A stretch of DNA of 64,000 nt from Flavihumibacter sp. ZG627 (GTDB lineage Bacteria; Bacteroidota; Bacteroidia; Chitinophagales; Chitinophagaceae): positions 372,001-436,000 of the forward strand of contig NZ_JPHF01000003.1 of assembly GCF_000814325.1 (NCBI RefSeq). Direction: 5' to 3'. Under the pieces are notes generated by a model. It was not told the DNA's origin. It was given only the letters and a program-made list of their open reading frames with translations, and searched no databases. Of this stretch, positions 25,179-35,582 are shown one piece after another; within the stretch, counting starts at the first letter, position 1, and the number at the start of each line of letters is the position of its first letter. The translations under genes and the position numbers were made by a program.

Positions 25179-28100
25179 TAGAAGGCTAATTTTTTTTTCG
25201 ATACTTGGTTCACTGTGCCTAAGTATCATCATGGGAGGATGTGATCAGCGCGAACGCGCACCAAAAGATGGAATATATTTCTCACAGGTTAAGTCATCTG
25301 AATCGAATATCAATTTCAATAACAAGCTGGTTGAGAATGATTCTACAAATTTCATTATTAACCAATACATCTATATTGGTTCTGGCGTTGGTATAGGTGA
25401 TTTCAATAATGACGGACTGGAAGATATATTTTTTGCTGGTGCACAGGTGCCTTCGAAATTATATATCAATAAAGGAGGAATGGAGTTTGAGGATGTAACG
25501 GAGAAAGCAGGGCTCACAACTTCGAAGTGGTGTACCGGTGTTAGTGTGGTTGATATTAACAATGATGGGCTGCAGGATATTTATCTGTGTGTTACCAATG
25601 CAAGTAATGCCGAAAGCAGAAGGAATCTTCTTTATATAAATAAAGGTTCTCTTCGCTTTTCCGAAGAGGCTAAGGCTTACGGCCTGGATGACCCTGGTTA
25701 TTCTACACAGGCAGCTTTTTTTGACCAGGACCAGGATGGTGATCTTGATATGTACCTGATGAATCACAATGTGTTTCATGATGAACCCAATAATTTCATT
25801 CAGGATACCAAAGGAAACAGGATGGCAACGGATAAGTTTTACCGGAACATCGGTACAACCCCTGGTGGCAGCCATCCTTTATACCAGGATGCATCGGAAG
25901 AAGCGGGGGTGAAAGATGTTGCTTATGGATTAGGATTGACAATAAGTGATCTGAATGGAGATGGCTGGCAGGATGTTTACGTGGGCAATGATTTCATAAG
26001 CAATGACCTCCTCTGGCTAAACAATCAGAAAGGAGGTTTTACAAATACAATATCCCGCTCAATGCGTCACCAAAGCTATAATAGCATGGGGGTGGATATT
26101 GCTGATCTGAATAACGATCTTCTTCCAGAAGTGGTAGTGCTGGATATGCAGCCCGAAACCAATTATCGCAAGAAGACCATGTTTGCTGGTGCTAATCCAG
26201 AACGATATGAAATGGAGCAGAAGATGGGAGGTTTTCAGCCACAATTTGCAAGGAATATGGTACAGCTCCATCATGGAAACAGGAAGCCTGATAGTATACC
26301 AGAACCGTTTTTTAGTGAGATAGGGAATAGTACCGGACTTGCAGAAACCGATTGGAGTTGGAGCGTATTGCTTGCTGATCTTGATAACGATGGGTTGAAA
26401 GACGTGCATATTACCAACGGGCTCTCAAAGGATCTGACCAATAATGATTTTCTATTTTTCCGACACGGTCGTCAGCAGGTAATGACGGGAGAAGATGCAA
26501 GCCCGAATAACGATACTACCAGGTTATTAAAAGAACTTGATTCCTATGGTGCTGTCAAAATTAATAATTACCTATTCAGGAATACAGGCAATCTTGGCTT
26601 CAGGGATATTACACAAACTGCAGGTATGGCCAGTCCATCCATTTCCCATGGTGCTGCATATGCTGATCTGGACAATGATGGAGATCTTGATCTTGTGGTG
26701 AACAATATGAATCAGCATGCATTTATTTGGCGTAATGAGGCGAGGCACTCTATTTCAGATTCATTATCAAATTTTATTACTCTGAAGTTGAAAGGAAATG
26801 AACTCAACACAACAGGCTTGGGTGCCAAAGTTTATTGCTATACGGGATCAAATATTCAACTGCTTGAACAGAGTCCGGTAAGGGGATATCTTTCATCTGT
26901 TGACCAACGACTACATTTCGGAGTGAATTCTGTAAAGCTGATTGATTCACTTAAGATTGTATGGCCTAATCAAAAACAACAGGTTTTAAAAGAATTAAAG
27001 GTTAATCAGACCATTGTCTTGAATATTAAGGATGCACGGGATTTTGTTGAGCAGCAGGGCATGCCTGCACAAACTATTTTTGAGGAAGACAAATATGCTA
27101 TTGCATTCCGTCACCAGGAAAATTCCTTTTTTGATTTTGGCCGACAGAAATTAATCCCCCAGAAATTCTCTCAGCTTGGACCAGCACTTGCCGTAGGCGA
27201 TGTAAATGGTGATGGGCTTGATGATATATTCGCGGGTGGGGGAGCTTATCAGTGGGGACGTATCTTTATTCAGGGTAGCGATGGAAAATATATAGGCAAA
27301 GATTTGGGAACCGGAGAGAAGATCGGAGAGGATGCCGCTGCAATATTCTTTGATGCTGATGGCGATAAAGACATTGATCTCCTGCTCCTTTCCGGGAGCT
27401 CTGAATATGGACATAGCTCTTCATTAAATGTTCCAAAGCTTTACCTGAATAATGGAAAAGGTGATTTCAGTTTTTCGGAGAATGCAATCCCGCCAGATAT
27501 TTCCAGCCTCTCCCAGGTAGCTGAGGCTTCAGATTTTGATCTGGATGGCGACATTGATCTTTTCATAGGAGGGAGGGTGATACCTGATCAATATCCAACA
27601 CCTGCGCGTTCATACCTGCTTCGGAATGATAAGGGAAAATTTGTGGATGTAACAGAAGCGCTTAGTAAAGATCTGGTTAAGCCAGGACTAATAACAGCAG
27701 CACAATGGGCAGATCTCGACAAGGACGGAAGAGAAGATCTGATAATCTGCGGTGACTGGATGCCTGTTCGCTTCTTTATGAACAGAAACGAAAAATTCAG
27801 CGAGGTCAAAGAAGATATAACAGGTCTGTCAACTATGCATGGTATGTGGCGGTCATTAAAGGCAGTTGACCTTGATAATGATGGCGACATTGACCTTGTT
27901 GCAGGAAATCTTGGCTCGAATAATAAATGGCGCTTCAATAAGGAACGTCCTATGAAATTGTATGCTAATGATTTTGACCATAATGGTTCAATTGATCTCA
28001 TTCCTGCCTACTATATAAAAAATGATAAAGGACAATATGATCTCTACCCTGGAATTGACAGAACCCAGTTGGCTGAAGAAATGCTTTTCATTAAAAAGAA

Positions 28101-28557
28101 GTATTTACTGAATGAGGACTTTGCCAGGGCAAATATGAAAGAAATTCTGGAGGCTCTTGACAAGGAGGGAATGATTGAATTAATAAGTGAAACAGCAATG
28201 AGTGTGTGGATAGAGAATCTCGGCAATGGGAAATTTTTAAGTCATGAGTTGCCCGTTGAAGCACAGATAGCACCTATTAATACTATTGAGTGCCTGGATA
28301 TTGATGAAGATGGAAATATCGACTTGCTAATTGGCGGTAATGAGTACCAGGCTGAAGTGAGTGCCGGACGCTTCGATGCTTCTTATGGTTTATTACTGAA
28401 GGGCCTGGGGAAAGGCAAACTTATGGCTATAAGCCCCGTGAAATCGGGGTTTATTCTGGATGGTAATATTAAACATATAAGGAAAATTCATAATCAGGCA
28501 GGAAAAATTTCCATCCTGGTAGGTATTAATAATGACTCACTTCGAGTTTTCCACTGA
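25153..28557 (+). CDS. CRTAC1-like FG-GAP/VCBS and ASPIC/UnbV lipoprotein (second copy)
   Basis: 1134 residues; signal peptide with lipobox (MGGC, Cys about 29). It has the same architecture as the gene at 20516. The first propeller has DFNNDGLEDIFFAGA, DQDQDGDLDMYLMNHN and DLNGDGWQDVYVGND. An ASPIC/UnbV domain lies at about 545-625 (GLGAKVYCYTG, RGYLSSVDQRLHFG). The second propeller has DVNGDGLDDIFAGGG and DFDLDGDIDLFIGGR. The two proteins align over their whole length but are clearly diverged, suggesting an old duplication. The start overlaps the haloperoxidase end by 26 bases. Ligand unknown; calcium binding is expected from the loops. Confidence 0.92.
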   Translation: MNRQVHQINRRLIFFSILGSLCLSIIMGGCDQRERAPKDGIYFSQVKSSESNINFNNKLVENDSTNFIINQYIYIGSGVGIGDFNNDGLEDIFFAGAQVPSKLYINKGGMEFEDVTEKAGLTTSKWCTGVSVVDINNDGLQDIYLCVTNASNAESRRNLLYINKGSLRFSEEAKAYGLDDPGYSTQAAFFDQDQDGDLDMYLMNHNVFHDEPNNFIQDTKGNRMATDKFYRNIGTTPGGSHPLYQDASEEAGVKDVAYGLGLTISDLNGDGWQDVYVGNDFISNDLLWLNNQKGGFTNTISRSMRHQSYNSMGVDIADLNNDLLPEVVVLDMQPETNYRKKTMFAGANPERYEMEQKMGGFQPQFARNMVQLHHGNRKPDSIPEPFFSEIGNSTGLAETDWSWSVLLADLDNDGLKDVHITNGLSKDLTNNDFLFFRHGRQQVMTGEDASPNNDTTRLLKELDSYGAVKINNYLFRNTGNLGFRDITQTAGMASPSISHGAAYADLDNDGDLDLVVNNMNQHAFIWRNEARHSISDSLSNFITLKLKGNELNTTGLGAKVYCYTGSNIQLLEQSPVRGYLSSVDQRLHFGVNSVKLIDSLKIVWPNQKQQVLKELKVNQTIVLNIKDARDFVEQQGMPAQTIFEEDKYAIAFRHQENSFFDFGRQKLIPQKFSQLGPALAVGDVNGDGLDDIFAGGGAYQWGRIFIQGSDGKYIGKDLGTGEKIGEDAAAIFFDADGDKDIDLLLLSGSSEYGHSSSLNVPKLYLNNGKGDFSFSENAIPPDISSLSQVAEASDFDLDGDIDLFIGGRVIPDQYPTPARSYLLRNDKGKFVDVTEALSKDLVKPGLITAAQWADLDKDGREDLIICGDWMPVRFFMNRNEKFSEVKEDITGLSTMHGMWRSLKAVDLDNDGDIDLVAGNLGSNNKWRFNKERPMKLYANDFDHNGSIDLIPAYYIKNDKGQYDLYPGIDRTQLAEEMLFIKKKYLLNEDFARANMKEILEALDKEGMIELISETAMSVWIENLGNGKFLSHELPVEAQIAPINTIECLDIDEDGNIDLLIGGNEYQAEVSAGRFDASYGLLLKGLGKGKLMAISPVKSGFILDGNIKHIRKIHNQAGKISILVGINNDSLRVFH

Positions 28558-28595
28558 TTTTTCGTAGCTTAATTTCCCTAAAAGCAAGCAACAAC

Positions 28596-29015
28596 ATGGA
28601 AACCCAAACAAGGCGGGAATTTATTTCCGAAACTGGTAAGGCTACTGTAATGGGTGGAATAGGAGCATTCTCTGCTGCATCGTGGGAGAACAAGCTTCGC
28701 CACAAATTCATCCACCACGTTTATTTCTGGTTAAAAAATCCGGACAGCGCCGATGATAAAAAGAAGTTGCTGGAAGGATTGAAAAAACTTTCATCGGTTA
28801 AAACAATAGCGATGTCGCATATTGGCGTTCCGGCACCTACCAACCGTGAAGTTATTGATCGTTCTTATGCTGTTTCCTGGCTTCTGGTATTCGACAATAA
28901 TGAAGACCAGGCCAGTTACCAAACCGACCCTGTTCACCTGAAATTTATTGAAGATTGTAGTATGCTCTGGGAAAAGGTAATCGTGTACGATTCCGTAGAA
29001 CAAAGCATAGTTTAG
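28596..29015 (+). CDS. Dabb (stress-responsive A/B barrel) family protein with Tat-like signal
   Basis: 139 residues. The N terminus has a twin-Arg motif (TRREFI) followed by a weakly hydrophobic Gly/Ala stretch, which suggests Tat export. The rest is a dimeric alpha/beta-barrel Dabb domain (about 35-135): IHHVYFWLKN, the central SYAVSWLLVFDNNEDQASYQTDPVHLKFIED, and a closing strand VIVYDSVEQ. It lies 38 bases after the second CRTAC1-like gene on the same strand and may belong to that unit. Function is unknown; some Dabb proteins are enzymes on aromatic or polyketide-like substrates. It converges on pgl with a 4-base overlap. Confidence 0.85.
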   Translation: METQTRREFISETGKATVMGGIGAFSAASWENKLRHKFIHHVYFWLKNPDSADDKKKLLEGLKKLSSVKTIAMSHIGVPAPTNREVIDRSYAVSWLLVFDNNEDQASYQTDPVHLKFIEDCSMLWEKVIVYDSVEQSIV

Positions 29016-29749
29016 TCCTGCAGCTGGCTTGCAGCGGCCTTGTCAACCATCCAATGTGTTACGCCGTATTCCGGTTGGATCACTTGTGATGGATAGAGGT
29101 TTATATTAGTATCGCCCTGTAATACCTCTTTCAATGCCATGGCCTTATTGGCGCCTGTTGTCAAAAATAATATGCAGGCTGATTTGTTGGCGATGGTTTT
29201 GGTGAGTGTAATACGGAACATATCCTGTTGATTGAGAAAAAAGGAGGTACACCATTTTTCGGTTTCATGCACCACCTCTGTGCCAGGAAAAAGTGAAAGA
29301 GTGTGTCCATCATCCCCCATCCCCAGCAACAATAAGTCGAAGCTTTGTTCTTTCCCGTCAAAATACTGATGTAATACCGCCTCATACTGCCTGGATGATT
29401 CACGGGGATCAGGCAGGTCGGTCCGCATTATATGGATCTGTTCTGCAGGAATGTTCACTTTATTCAGAAGCGTATCATAGGCCATTCGGGCATTGTTCCT
29501 TTCATCTTCAAAAGGAAGGTAGCGCTCATCACCCCAGAAAATATGGATCTTGCTCCAATCGATCCGGGAACGGTAGGGCTCAGTACTCAATATTTCATGC
29601 AATCGTTTTGGTGTACTGCCTCCTGATAGCGCCATAGTAAACCGGTCGCGGCTCCGCAATGTTTGCTCGATCCGTTCGGTGATAAACTGTGCTGCATGCT
29701 GAGCTACTGATTCGGCATCCGGGAGTATATGCAGGGCTGGGGAAATCAT
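29012..29749 (-). CDS. pgl: 6-phosphogluconolactonase
   Basis: 245 residues, the normal length of the DevB/Pgl type. It hydrolyses 6-phosphogluconolactone to 6-phosphogluconate, the second step of the oxidative pentose phosphate pathway. Typical motifs are ALSGGSTPKRLHE, IFWGDERYLPFEDERNNARM and LLGMGDDGHTLSLFPG. It is the last gene of the gnd-zwf-pgl run: zwf lies 40 bases upstream on the same strand. It is cytoplasmic. Confidence 0.95.
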   Translation of the reverse strand: MISPALHILPDAESVAQHAAQFITERIEQTLRSRDRFTMALSGGSTPKRLHEILSTEPYRSRIDWSKIHIFWGDERYLPFEDERNNARMAYDTLLNKVNIPAEQIHIMRTDLPDPRESSRQYEAVLHQYFDGKEQSFDLLLLGMGDDGHTLSLFPGTEVVHETEKWCTSFFLNQQDMFRITLTKTIANKSACILFLTTGANKAMALKEVLQGDTNINLYPSQVIQPEYGVTHWMVDKAAASQLQD

Positions 29750-29789
29750 GGCTTGTCTTTTGGTTATTTACCTCTGTTTTTTTAGTGCG

Positions 29790-31313
29790 TTACCTGCTTT
29801 CCTGATGCGGCGGAGGCAATGTCACCCAATTCCGTCCATCGCGCGCAATAAGCGCTTCGGCATCTTCCGGTCCCCATGACCCGGGGGCATAGTTCGGAAA
29901 ATCAACCGGCGGTCTTTGTTGCCATGCTTCCAATATGGGCATGATCACTTTCCAGGCAGCTTCAACCTGGTCCTCGCGCATGAAGAGCGTGGCATTTCCT
30001 TCCATTACGTCTAACAAAAGTGTTTCATAGGCTTCCGGCTCATGCTCTTCATAAGCATCATTATAGCTGAAGATCATATCTACAGGGCTTAGCGTAAGGT
30101 CCTGCCCCGGACGCTTGGCCTGGAAACGAAGGCGTATATCCATATCAGGTGCTATACTGATGGTGAGCCGGTTGGAACGCCATGTTTCGGCCGATTCAGG
30201 CGGGAAGGCATAACTGGGTGCCGCCTTGAATTGTACCGTTATAATCGTCTCTTTATCCTGCATCCTTTTGCCCGTGCGAACATAAAAGGGAACATCCTGC
30301 CAACGCCAGTTATCGATATAAAATTTAACAGCTGCGAATGTATCCACTGCTGAATCAGGTGCAACATTCTTCTCCTGACGATAACCTAAAACCTGTTCAC
30401 CTTTCATCCACCCCCCCGAATACTGACCGCGTACTGCATAGTGGTGTACATCCTCCCGACTTATTTTCCGCATCGCATGCAATACATCCACTTTCTTATT
30501 TCTAATCTCATCAGCATTGAAATTCACAGGTGCCTCCATGGTAACCATGCACAATAGTTGCAGGATATGATTCTGCACCATATCACGCAAGGCTCCTGAA
30601 CTCTCATAAAAATCTCCTCTTCCTTCAACACCAACCGTTTCAGCTGCCGTGATCTGGATATGATCAATATAATTACGGTTCCATATGGGTTCGAATAAGG
30701 CATTGGCAAAACGGAGCGCAAGGATATTCTGAACTGTTTCTTTTCCAAGGTAATGGTCTATCCTGTAGATCTGTTTTTCATCGAACATACCTGCCAATAG
30801 CCGGTTGAGCTCAAGCGCACTAGCAATATCATGGCCGAAGGGTTTTTCAACCACCACACGCGTGCACTTTGTATCGGCACATATATTGAGCGGCCCTAGC
30901 TTGCTTACGATTCCAGGTACCAGCTGCGGTGCTACTGCCAGATAAAAAATCACATTTGGATGCTCCCCGTATGCAGCCTCTTTCTCTTTAACAATTGCGG
31001 CAATCTTCTCATAATCTTCCTCCACTTCCGCATCCATCTGCAGGTAAGAAACATATTCAGAAAATACCTGCCATTTGCCGCCCTGGTCGTCCTTGCGCCT
31101 GCTGAATTGTTGTATCCCGTTAAAGAGATGTTTCCTGTAGGAACTGTTGTCATAGGGCCTGCGACCAATTCCGACGATGTCAAATTTTTCAGGCATCCAC
31201 TCATCAATAAAAAGATTGTAGAGCGCGGGGGAAAGCTTGCGGTGGTTAAGATCGCCGCTGCCTCCAAAAATGAAGATCAGTGAAGCAGACGGGCGTTTAT
31301 GAGCAGCAGACAT
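29790..31313 (-). CDS. zwf: Glucose-6-phosphate 1-dehydrogenase
   Basis: 507 residues, full length. It oxidises glucose 6-phosphate to 6-phosphogluconolactone with NADP or NAD. Visible are the Rossmann start FIFGGSGDLNHRKL, the substrate and catalytic block RIDHYLGKETVQN (about 180), and EPIWNRNYIDHIQIT. It lies 34 bases after gnd and 40 before pgl on the same strand, so the whole oxidative branch is transcribed as one unit. Confidence 0.97.
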   Translation of the reverse strand: MSAAHKRPSASLIFIFGGSGDLNHRKLSPALYNLFIDEWMPEKFDIVGIGRRPYDNSSYRKHLFNGIQQFSRRKDDQGGKWQVFSEYVSYLQMDAEVEEDYEKIAAIVKEKEAAYGEHPNVIFYLAVAPQLVPGIVSKLGPLNICADTKCTRVVVEKPFGHDIASALELNRLLAGMFDEKQIYRIDHYLGKETVQNILALRFANALFEPIWNRNYIDHIQITAAETVGVEGRGDFYESSGALRDMVQNHILQLLCMVTMEAPVNFNADEIRNKKVDVLHAMRKISREDVHHYAVRGQYSGGWMKGEQVLGYRQEKNVAPDSAVDTFAAVKFYIDNWRWQDVPFYVRTGKRMQDKETIITVQFKAAPSYAFPPESAETWRSNRLTISIAPDMDIRLRFQAKRPGQDLTLSPVDMIFSYNDAYEEHEPEAYETLLLDVMEGNATLFMREDQVEAAWKVIMPILEAWQQRPPVDFPNYAPGSWGPEDAEALIARDGRNWVTLPPPHQESR

Positions 31314-31347
31314 AATTTAATTTCTGGTTTTCGTTTTTGGTTTCTGA

Positions 31348-32775
31348 TCAGGTCCATTGCGTATGATACTTGCCTTCCTTATCAGTTCTTTCATAGGTAT
31401 GTGCACCAAAATAATCACGCTGGGCCTGAAGCAGGTTGAGCGGTAATCTTCCTGTTGTATAGGCATCATAATAGGTCAATGCATTCATAAGTGCACCAGC
31501 AGGAAAACCATTCAGTGCAGCTTGTGATACTACCCTTCTTAGTGCATGGATATTATCCGTTACAAGCTTTGCAAGTGTTTCATCAAGGAGCAAATTGGGT
31601 ATTTGCGGGTTGCGGAGATAAGCTTCATAAAATGTTTCCAGTAAAGTGGAGCGTATGATGCATCCTCCCCGCCAAACCTTAACTGCATTGTGAAGCGGAA
31701 TTTGCATTTCCAGTTCTGTTGAAGCAGTATGTAACATGGCCATTCCCTGAACATAACTCATAATGATGGCTGTATATAGTGCCCCCCTGCAATCATTTTC
31801 AAGAGTGCCGGCATTAAGCATTTCAGAAGGGTCGGAAGTTATTCCAGCTTGTTTGTCGCCATGTATCTTATCAGCTTCCACTCTTTGCGACTTAAGGGCT
31901 GAAAGATTTCGCATAGTCACAGCCATATCAATTGTAGGGATGGCAACACCCATGTTCATCGCAATCTGTGAAGTCCACTTACCGGTTCCTTTAGATCCGG
32001 CCTTGTCAAGAATCATATCAACAAGATGGTTACCGGTCTCCGGGTCTTTCATGGAGAAAATATCAGCGGTGATCTCTATAAGGTACGACTTGAGCTCCGC
32101 TTCATTCCAGCTGCTGAACAACTGGTGTAACTCTTCATTGTTCTTACCCGCCCCGCGGCGGAGTATATCATAGATCTCGCAAATTAGTTGCATGATCGCA
32201 TACTCGATTCCGTTATGCACCATCTTAACAAAATGCCCGGCTGCACCATTTCCCATATAATCCACGCAGGGTTCGCCATTCACTTTTGCAGCAATGGATT
32301 GTAGGATAGGCTTAAGATGTTCCCAGGCTGTAATATCCCCACCCGGCATCATGGAAGGACCAAACCTCGCGCCCTCTTCACCGCCGGAAACCCCAATGCC
32401 GATAAAATGAATTCCTTTCGGGGCTAAGTATTGGTAACGCCGAAGTGTATCCGTATAATAAGTGTTTCCACCATCAATTATTATATCCCCCTTATCAACC
32501 AATGGAAGAAGACTTTCGATAACATCGTCTACAGGCTTTCCTGCAGGAACAAGTATCATAATCCGGCGGGGAGTGGCCAGTTGGTTAACCATCTCTTCCA
32601 GCGTATTAACACCTTTCACGATGGTGCCGGCCGTGGCGGCCTTTTCAAAATCAGCTGTCTTAACGGGGTCTTTATCAAAGCCGATGGCTTTGAAGCCATG
32701 ATCGGCAACATTCAGCAGGAGATTGCGGCCCATTACACCAAGGCCCACCATTCCGAAATCATATTGTTGGTCCAT
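31348..32775 (-). CDS. gnd: 6-phosphogluconate dehydrogenase, decarboxylating
   Basis: 475 residues from ATG 32775 (MDQQYDFGMVGLGVMGRN); the in-frame TTG eight codons upstream is unlikely. It converts 6-phosphogluconate to ribulose 5-phosphate, CO2 and NADPH. The nucleotide-binding GLGVMGRNLLLN, the substrate loop GVSGGEEGARFGPSMMPGG and the catalytic KMVHNGIEYA are all present. The C-terminal tail ends in YHTQW, the usual substrate-covering segment. First enzyme gene of the pentose phosphate run, 84 bases after the sugar transporter. Confidence 0.96.
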   Translation of the reverse strand: MDQQYDFGMVGLGVMGRNLLLNVADHGFKAIGFDKDPVKTADFEKAATAGTIVKGVNTLEEMVNQLATPRRIMILVPAGKPVDDVIESLLPLVDKGDIIIDGGNTYYTDTLRRYQYLAPKGIHFIGIGVSGGEEGARFGPSMMPGGDITAWEHLKPILQSIAAKVNGEPCVDYMGNGAAGHFVKMVHNGIEYAIMQLICEIYDILRRGAGKNNEELHQLFSSWNEAELKSYLIEITADIFSMKDPETGNHLVDMILDKAGSKGTGKWTSQIAMNMGVAIPTIDMAVTMRNLSALKSQRVEADKIHGDKQAGITSDPSEMLNAGTLENDCRGALYTAIIMSYVQGMAMLHTASTELEMQIPLHNAVKVWRGGCIIRSTLLETFYEAYLRNPQIPNLLLDETLAKLVTDNIHALRRVVSQAALNGFPAGALMNALTYYDAYTTGRLPLNLLQAQRDYFGAHTYERTDKEGKYHTQWT

Positions 32776-32859
32776 TGCAGTTGGTTGGATTGGCCGCAAA
32801 GGTAAGAAGCCGCGTCCATTTAAGGTGGCGCATTTACGTTACCTATTCCCCTTTTCTAT

Positions 32860-34152
32860 TCAGGATCGTGGAATGGTAGCAAGCGAACCCCTTCCGGCTT
32901 TGTGTCCAGCGAGGGCATAATAAAGTATATATACATAGGCGGGAAAGGAAACCATAAAAAAGGAGAGGTTATTGGGAAGTTTGAGGCTATCCTTCAGGAA
33001 GCCATACAATAACGGGAGCAGCGCTCCCCCGGCAATACCCATGATAAGCAGGGCAGATCCCACCTGTGTATGTTTACCAAGGCCATCAATGGCAAGCGGA
33101 AAAATGGCTGGCCACATCAGGGCATTGGCCAATCCAAGTAAAGCGATCAGTGTAATTGAAAGGTAGCCGTCTGAAAAATAGATCCCGCCACATATGATAA
33201 GTCCCAATAAAGCTGAAGCCTGCAGCGCTTTCTGCTGGCTGAGATAACGGGGTATGGTGAAAATGCCGATGATATATCCGAGCAACATAGCAAGCAGTGT
33301 GAATGTGGTAAAATATTTGGTCTGGTCGAGGCTCATGCCCATGGACTTCCCATAGGTGCCAATGGCATCTCCAGCAAGTACCTCCACGCCAACATAAAGG
33401 AAGAGGCAGGCTACTCCTAATAATAGGTGTGGATAGGAAAACACAGATGCTCGTGCTGTAGAAGAACTATTTTGTTCAGTCGCTTCCTTTCCGATCTCCG
33501 GAAGACGGGAGAAGTAGATGAGTAAGGAAAGGGCTACCAGGCAAATGGCTATAATGATATAGGGTGTGATTATACGTGAAGCCAACTCCTGGAGCAGTTG
33601 CTCTTTCAGGATGGGATCTGTTTCGGTAAGAACTTTGTTTTCGATGGCCTGAGCATTCTTCAGTACAATGGCGCCCAGTATGATAGGGCTCAATGCCCCG
33701 GCAACCTTATTGCAGATCCCCATAATACTGATTCTCCTGGCTGCACTTTCAATGGGTCCAATAATACTGATATAAGGATTAGACGCTGTTTGCAATAAGG
33801 CTAGTCCTGCACCCTGGATAAAGAGGCCAGTTAGAAAGAGGGGGAAGCTCCTGCTATTTGCTGCCGGGATAAAAATAAGGGAGCCAATTGCCATAACCGC
33901 CAGCCCTAATGCCATACCTTTTTTGTAACCCGAAATTTTTAAAATCGCTGCCGATGGGAGCGCCAGGAAAAAATAAGCCATATAAAAGGCGAAGGTTACA
34001 AAGAAGGCCTGTATATCATTTTCCAGCTGGCATGCGAGCTTCAGAAAAGGTATAAGCGTACCATTCAACCAGGTTATGAAGCCAAATGAGAAAAACAGAA
34101 TCCCTATGATTACGATGGCATAGCTGGCAGAGGCTGATTTGGTGTTGGACAT
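32860..34152 (-). CDS. FucP/GluP-type sugar:H+ symporter (MFS)
   Basis: 430 residues with twelve predicted transmembrane helices. Family blocks are FFSFGFITWLNGTLIPFLK near the N terminus, GYKKGMALGLAVMAIGSLIF and GLALLQTASNPYISIIGP, all typical of the fucose/glucose/galactose permease (FHS) subgroup. It brings a hexose across the inner membrane using the proton or sodium gradient. It lies upstream of gnd, zwf and pgl on the same strand, so glucose or a related sugar is the likely substrate, although this is an inference. It is divergent from the TetA-like gene. Confidence 0.92.
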   Translation of the reverse strand: MSNTKSASASYAIVIIGILFFSFGFITWLNGTLIPFLKLACQLENDIQAFFVTFAFYMAYFFLALPSAAILKISGYKKGMALGLAVMAIGSLIFIPAANSRSFPLFLTGLFIQGAGLALLQTASNPYISIIGPIESAARRISIMGICNKVAGALSPIILGAIVLKNAQAIENKVLTETDPILKEQLLQELASRIITPYIIIAICLVALSLLIYFSRLPEIGKEATEQNSSSTARASVFSYPHLLLGVACLFLYVGVEVLAGDAIGTYGKSMGMSLDQTKYFTTFTLLAMLLGYIIGIFTIPRYLSQQKALQASALLGLIICGGIYFSDGYLSITLIALLGLANALMWPAIFPLAIDGLGKHTQVGSALLIMGIAGGALLPLLYGFLKDSLKLPNNLSFFMVSFPAYVYILYYALAGHKAGRGSLATIPRS

Positions 34153-34284
34153 CAGTGTTGGTTTTATTCTTTTCCCAAAATAGGCAATCGGGTGTTCATA
34201 AATTGATAAGAAGGCGGGTCAATCGATTGCATATTTTTGCGGGCCTCCGGATATGAATGATTATATGCGGGGTTAACAAGATTT

Positions 34285-35517
34285 ATGGCAAGTAACAGGA
34301 AAGCGGCGCTGGGATTTATTTTTGTAACGATTCTTATCGATGTGATAGGCCTTGGTATCATTATACCGGTGGTACCTCAACTGATCACCAACCTGATTAA
34401 GGGTGATATGAGTGAGGCCTCCAGGTATGGCGGATGGCTGGGCTTTGCCTATGCCATCATGCAATTTGTATTTGCCCCGGTACTGGGGAATCTGAGTGAC
34501 AGATATGGACGGAGACCTGTTCTCCTTCTTTCCTTATTGGGTTTTGGAATCGATTATATTTTCGTGGCATTTGCACCAACCATTGGCTGGCTATTTCTGG
34601 GGCGTATCATTGCCGGTATTTTTGGTGCCAGCATTACCACGGCCTCTGCCTATGTTGCAGATATTAGTACTTCGGAAAACAGGGCACAGAATTTCGGAAT
34701 GATAGGTGCGGCTTTTGGGATGGGCTTCATCATAGGCCCGGTGATCGGAGGCTTACTGGGTGAGCATGGCGCAAGACTTCCCTTTCTGGCCGCCGCTGCA
34801 TTAAGTCTGCTTAATGTGATCTATGGTTATTTTGTACTGCCTGAATCATTACCCGTTGAAAAGCGCCGGCCCTTTCAATGGAAAAGAGCTAACCCGGTAG
34901 GATCTTTCAGGCAGTTAAAAAAATATCCGGCAATCTCCGGACTGGTGGCTTCGCTCACGCTAATTTATATTGCTGTTCATGCGGTACAGAGCACCTGGAC
35001 CTTTTATACCATTGAAAAGTTTGGGTGGACCGAAAAGATAATCGGTTATTCATTAGGGTTGATCGGATTGATGATCGCCATTGTACAGGGCGGTCTGATC
35101 AGAATTGCAATACCCCGGCTGGGTAATGAACGAAGTGTCTATATTGGTCTCTTATTTTATAGTGTTGGATTTCTGCTATTTGCTTTTGCCGGGAGTAGCT
35201 GGATGATGTTTGTTTTTACAGTGGTCTATTGCCTGGGAGGTATTTTTGGTCCAGCTATGCAGGGGATCATTTCTTCAAGCGTGCCCGCCAATGAACAAGG
35301 AGAGTTACAGGGTGCGCTTACCGCACTGATGAGTGCAACCTCAATAGTAGGACCCCCACTGATGAATAATCTCTTTTCCTATTTCACCAGGCCGGGGACG
35401 TCCTTTCGTTTTCCGGGAGCACCCTTCGCCATGGCCGCCCTGTTGGTATTAATAAGCGCTGCGCTGGCCTACAGAAGTTTGCATAGTACCATTATGTTAC
35501 AGAAAAAGCATAGGTAG
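34285..35517 (+). CDS. MFS transporter, TetA-like (TCR/Tet family)
   Basis: 410 residues with twelve helices. The family signatures are [19 protein letters not shown] in helix 1, [19 protein letters not shown] (motif A of drug:H+ antiporters), [15 protein letters not shown] and [12 protein letters not shown] (motif C). Such proteins export drugs or metabolites; chromosomal Bacteroidota copies are often annotated as tetracycline exporters without proof of resistance. It is a single gene. A -7-type TATTTTTG box lies at 34232-34239, but its -33 partner is unclear. Confidence 0.9.
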   Translation: MASNRKAALGFIFVTILIDVIGLGIIIPVVPQLITNLIKGDMSEASRYGGWLGFAYAIMQFVFAPVLGNLSDRYGRRPVLLLSLLGFGIDYIFVAFAPTIGWLFLGRIIAGIFGASITTASAYVADISTSENRAQNFGMIGAAFGMGFIIGPVIGGLLGEHGARLPFLAAAALSLLNVIYGYFVLPESLPVEKRRPFQWKRANPVGSFRQLKKYPAISGLVASLTLIYIAVHAVQSTWTFYTIEKFGWTEKIIGYSLGLIGLMIAIVQGGLIRIAIPRLGNERSVYIGLLFYSVGFLLFAFAGSSWMMFVFTVVYCLGGIFGPAMQGIISSSVPANEQGELQGALTALMSATSIVGPPLMNNLFSYFTRPGTSFRFPGAPFAMAALLVLISAALAYRSLHSTIMLQKKHR

Positions 35518-35551
35518 CACTTACACTTAATAGTTGATTAACAGGAATAAA

Positions 35552-35582
35552 TTTGTGGCGCAACATTAAAGCTGTACATTTG
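35552..35582 (+). promoter_or_regulatory. Bacteroidota -33/-7 promoter for the RRM protein gene
   Basis: TTTG at 35552-35555 and TACATTTG (TAnnTTTG) at 35575-35582, separated by 19 bases, match the phylum consensus very well. Transcription would start near 35588, giving a 5' leader of about 118 nt that ends in a T-rich stretch before the ATG at 35706. Confidence 0.75.

Noticed and set aside
34285-35517. Acquired tetracycline resistance gene
   Set aside because: It belongs to the broad TCR/Tet MFS group, but there are no mobile elements nearby and base use looks like its neighbours, so it is a probable native exporter.
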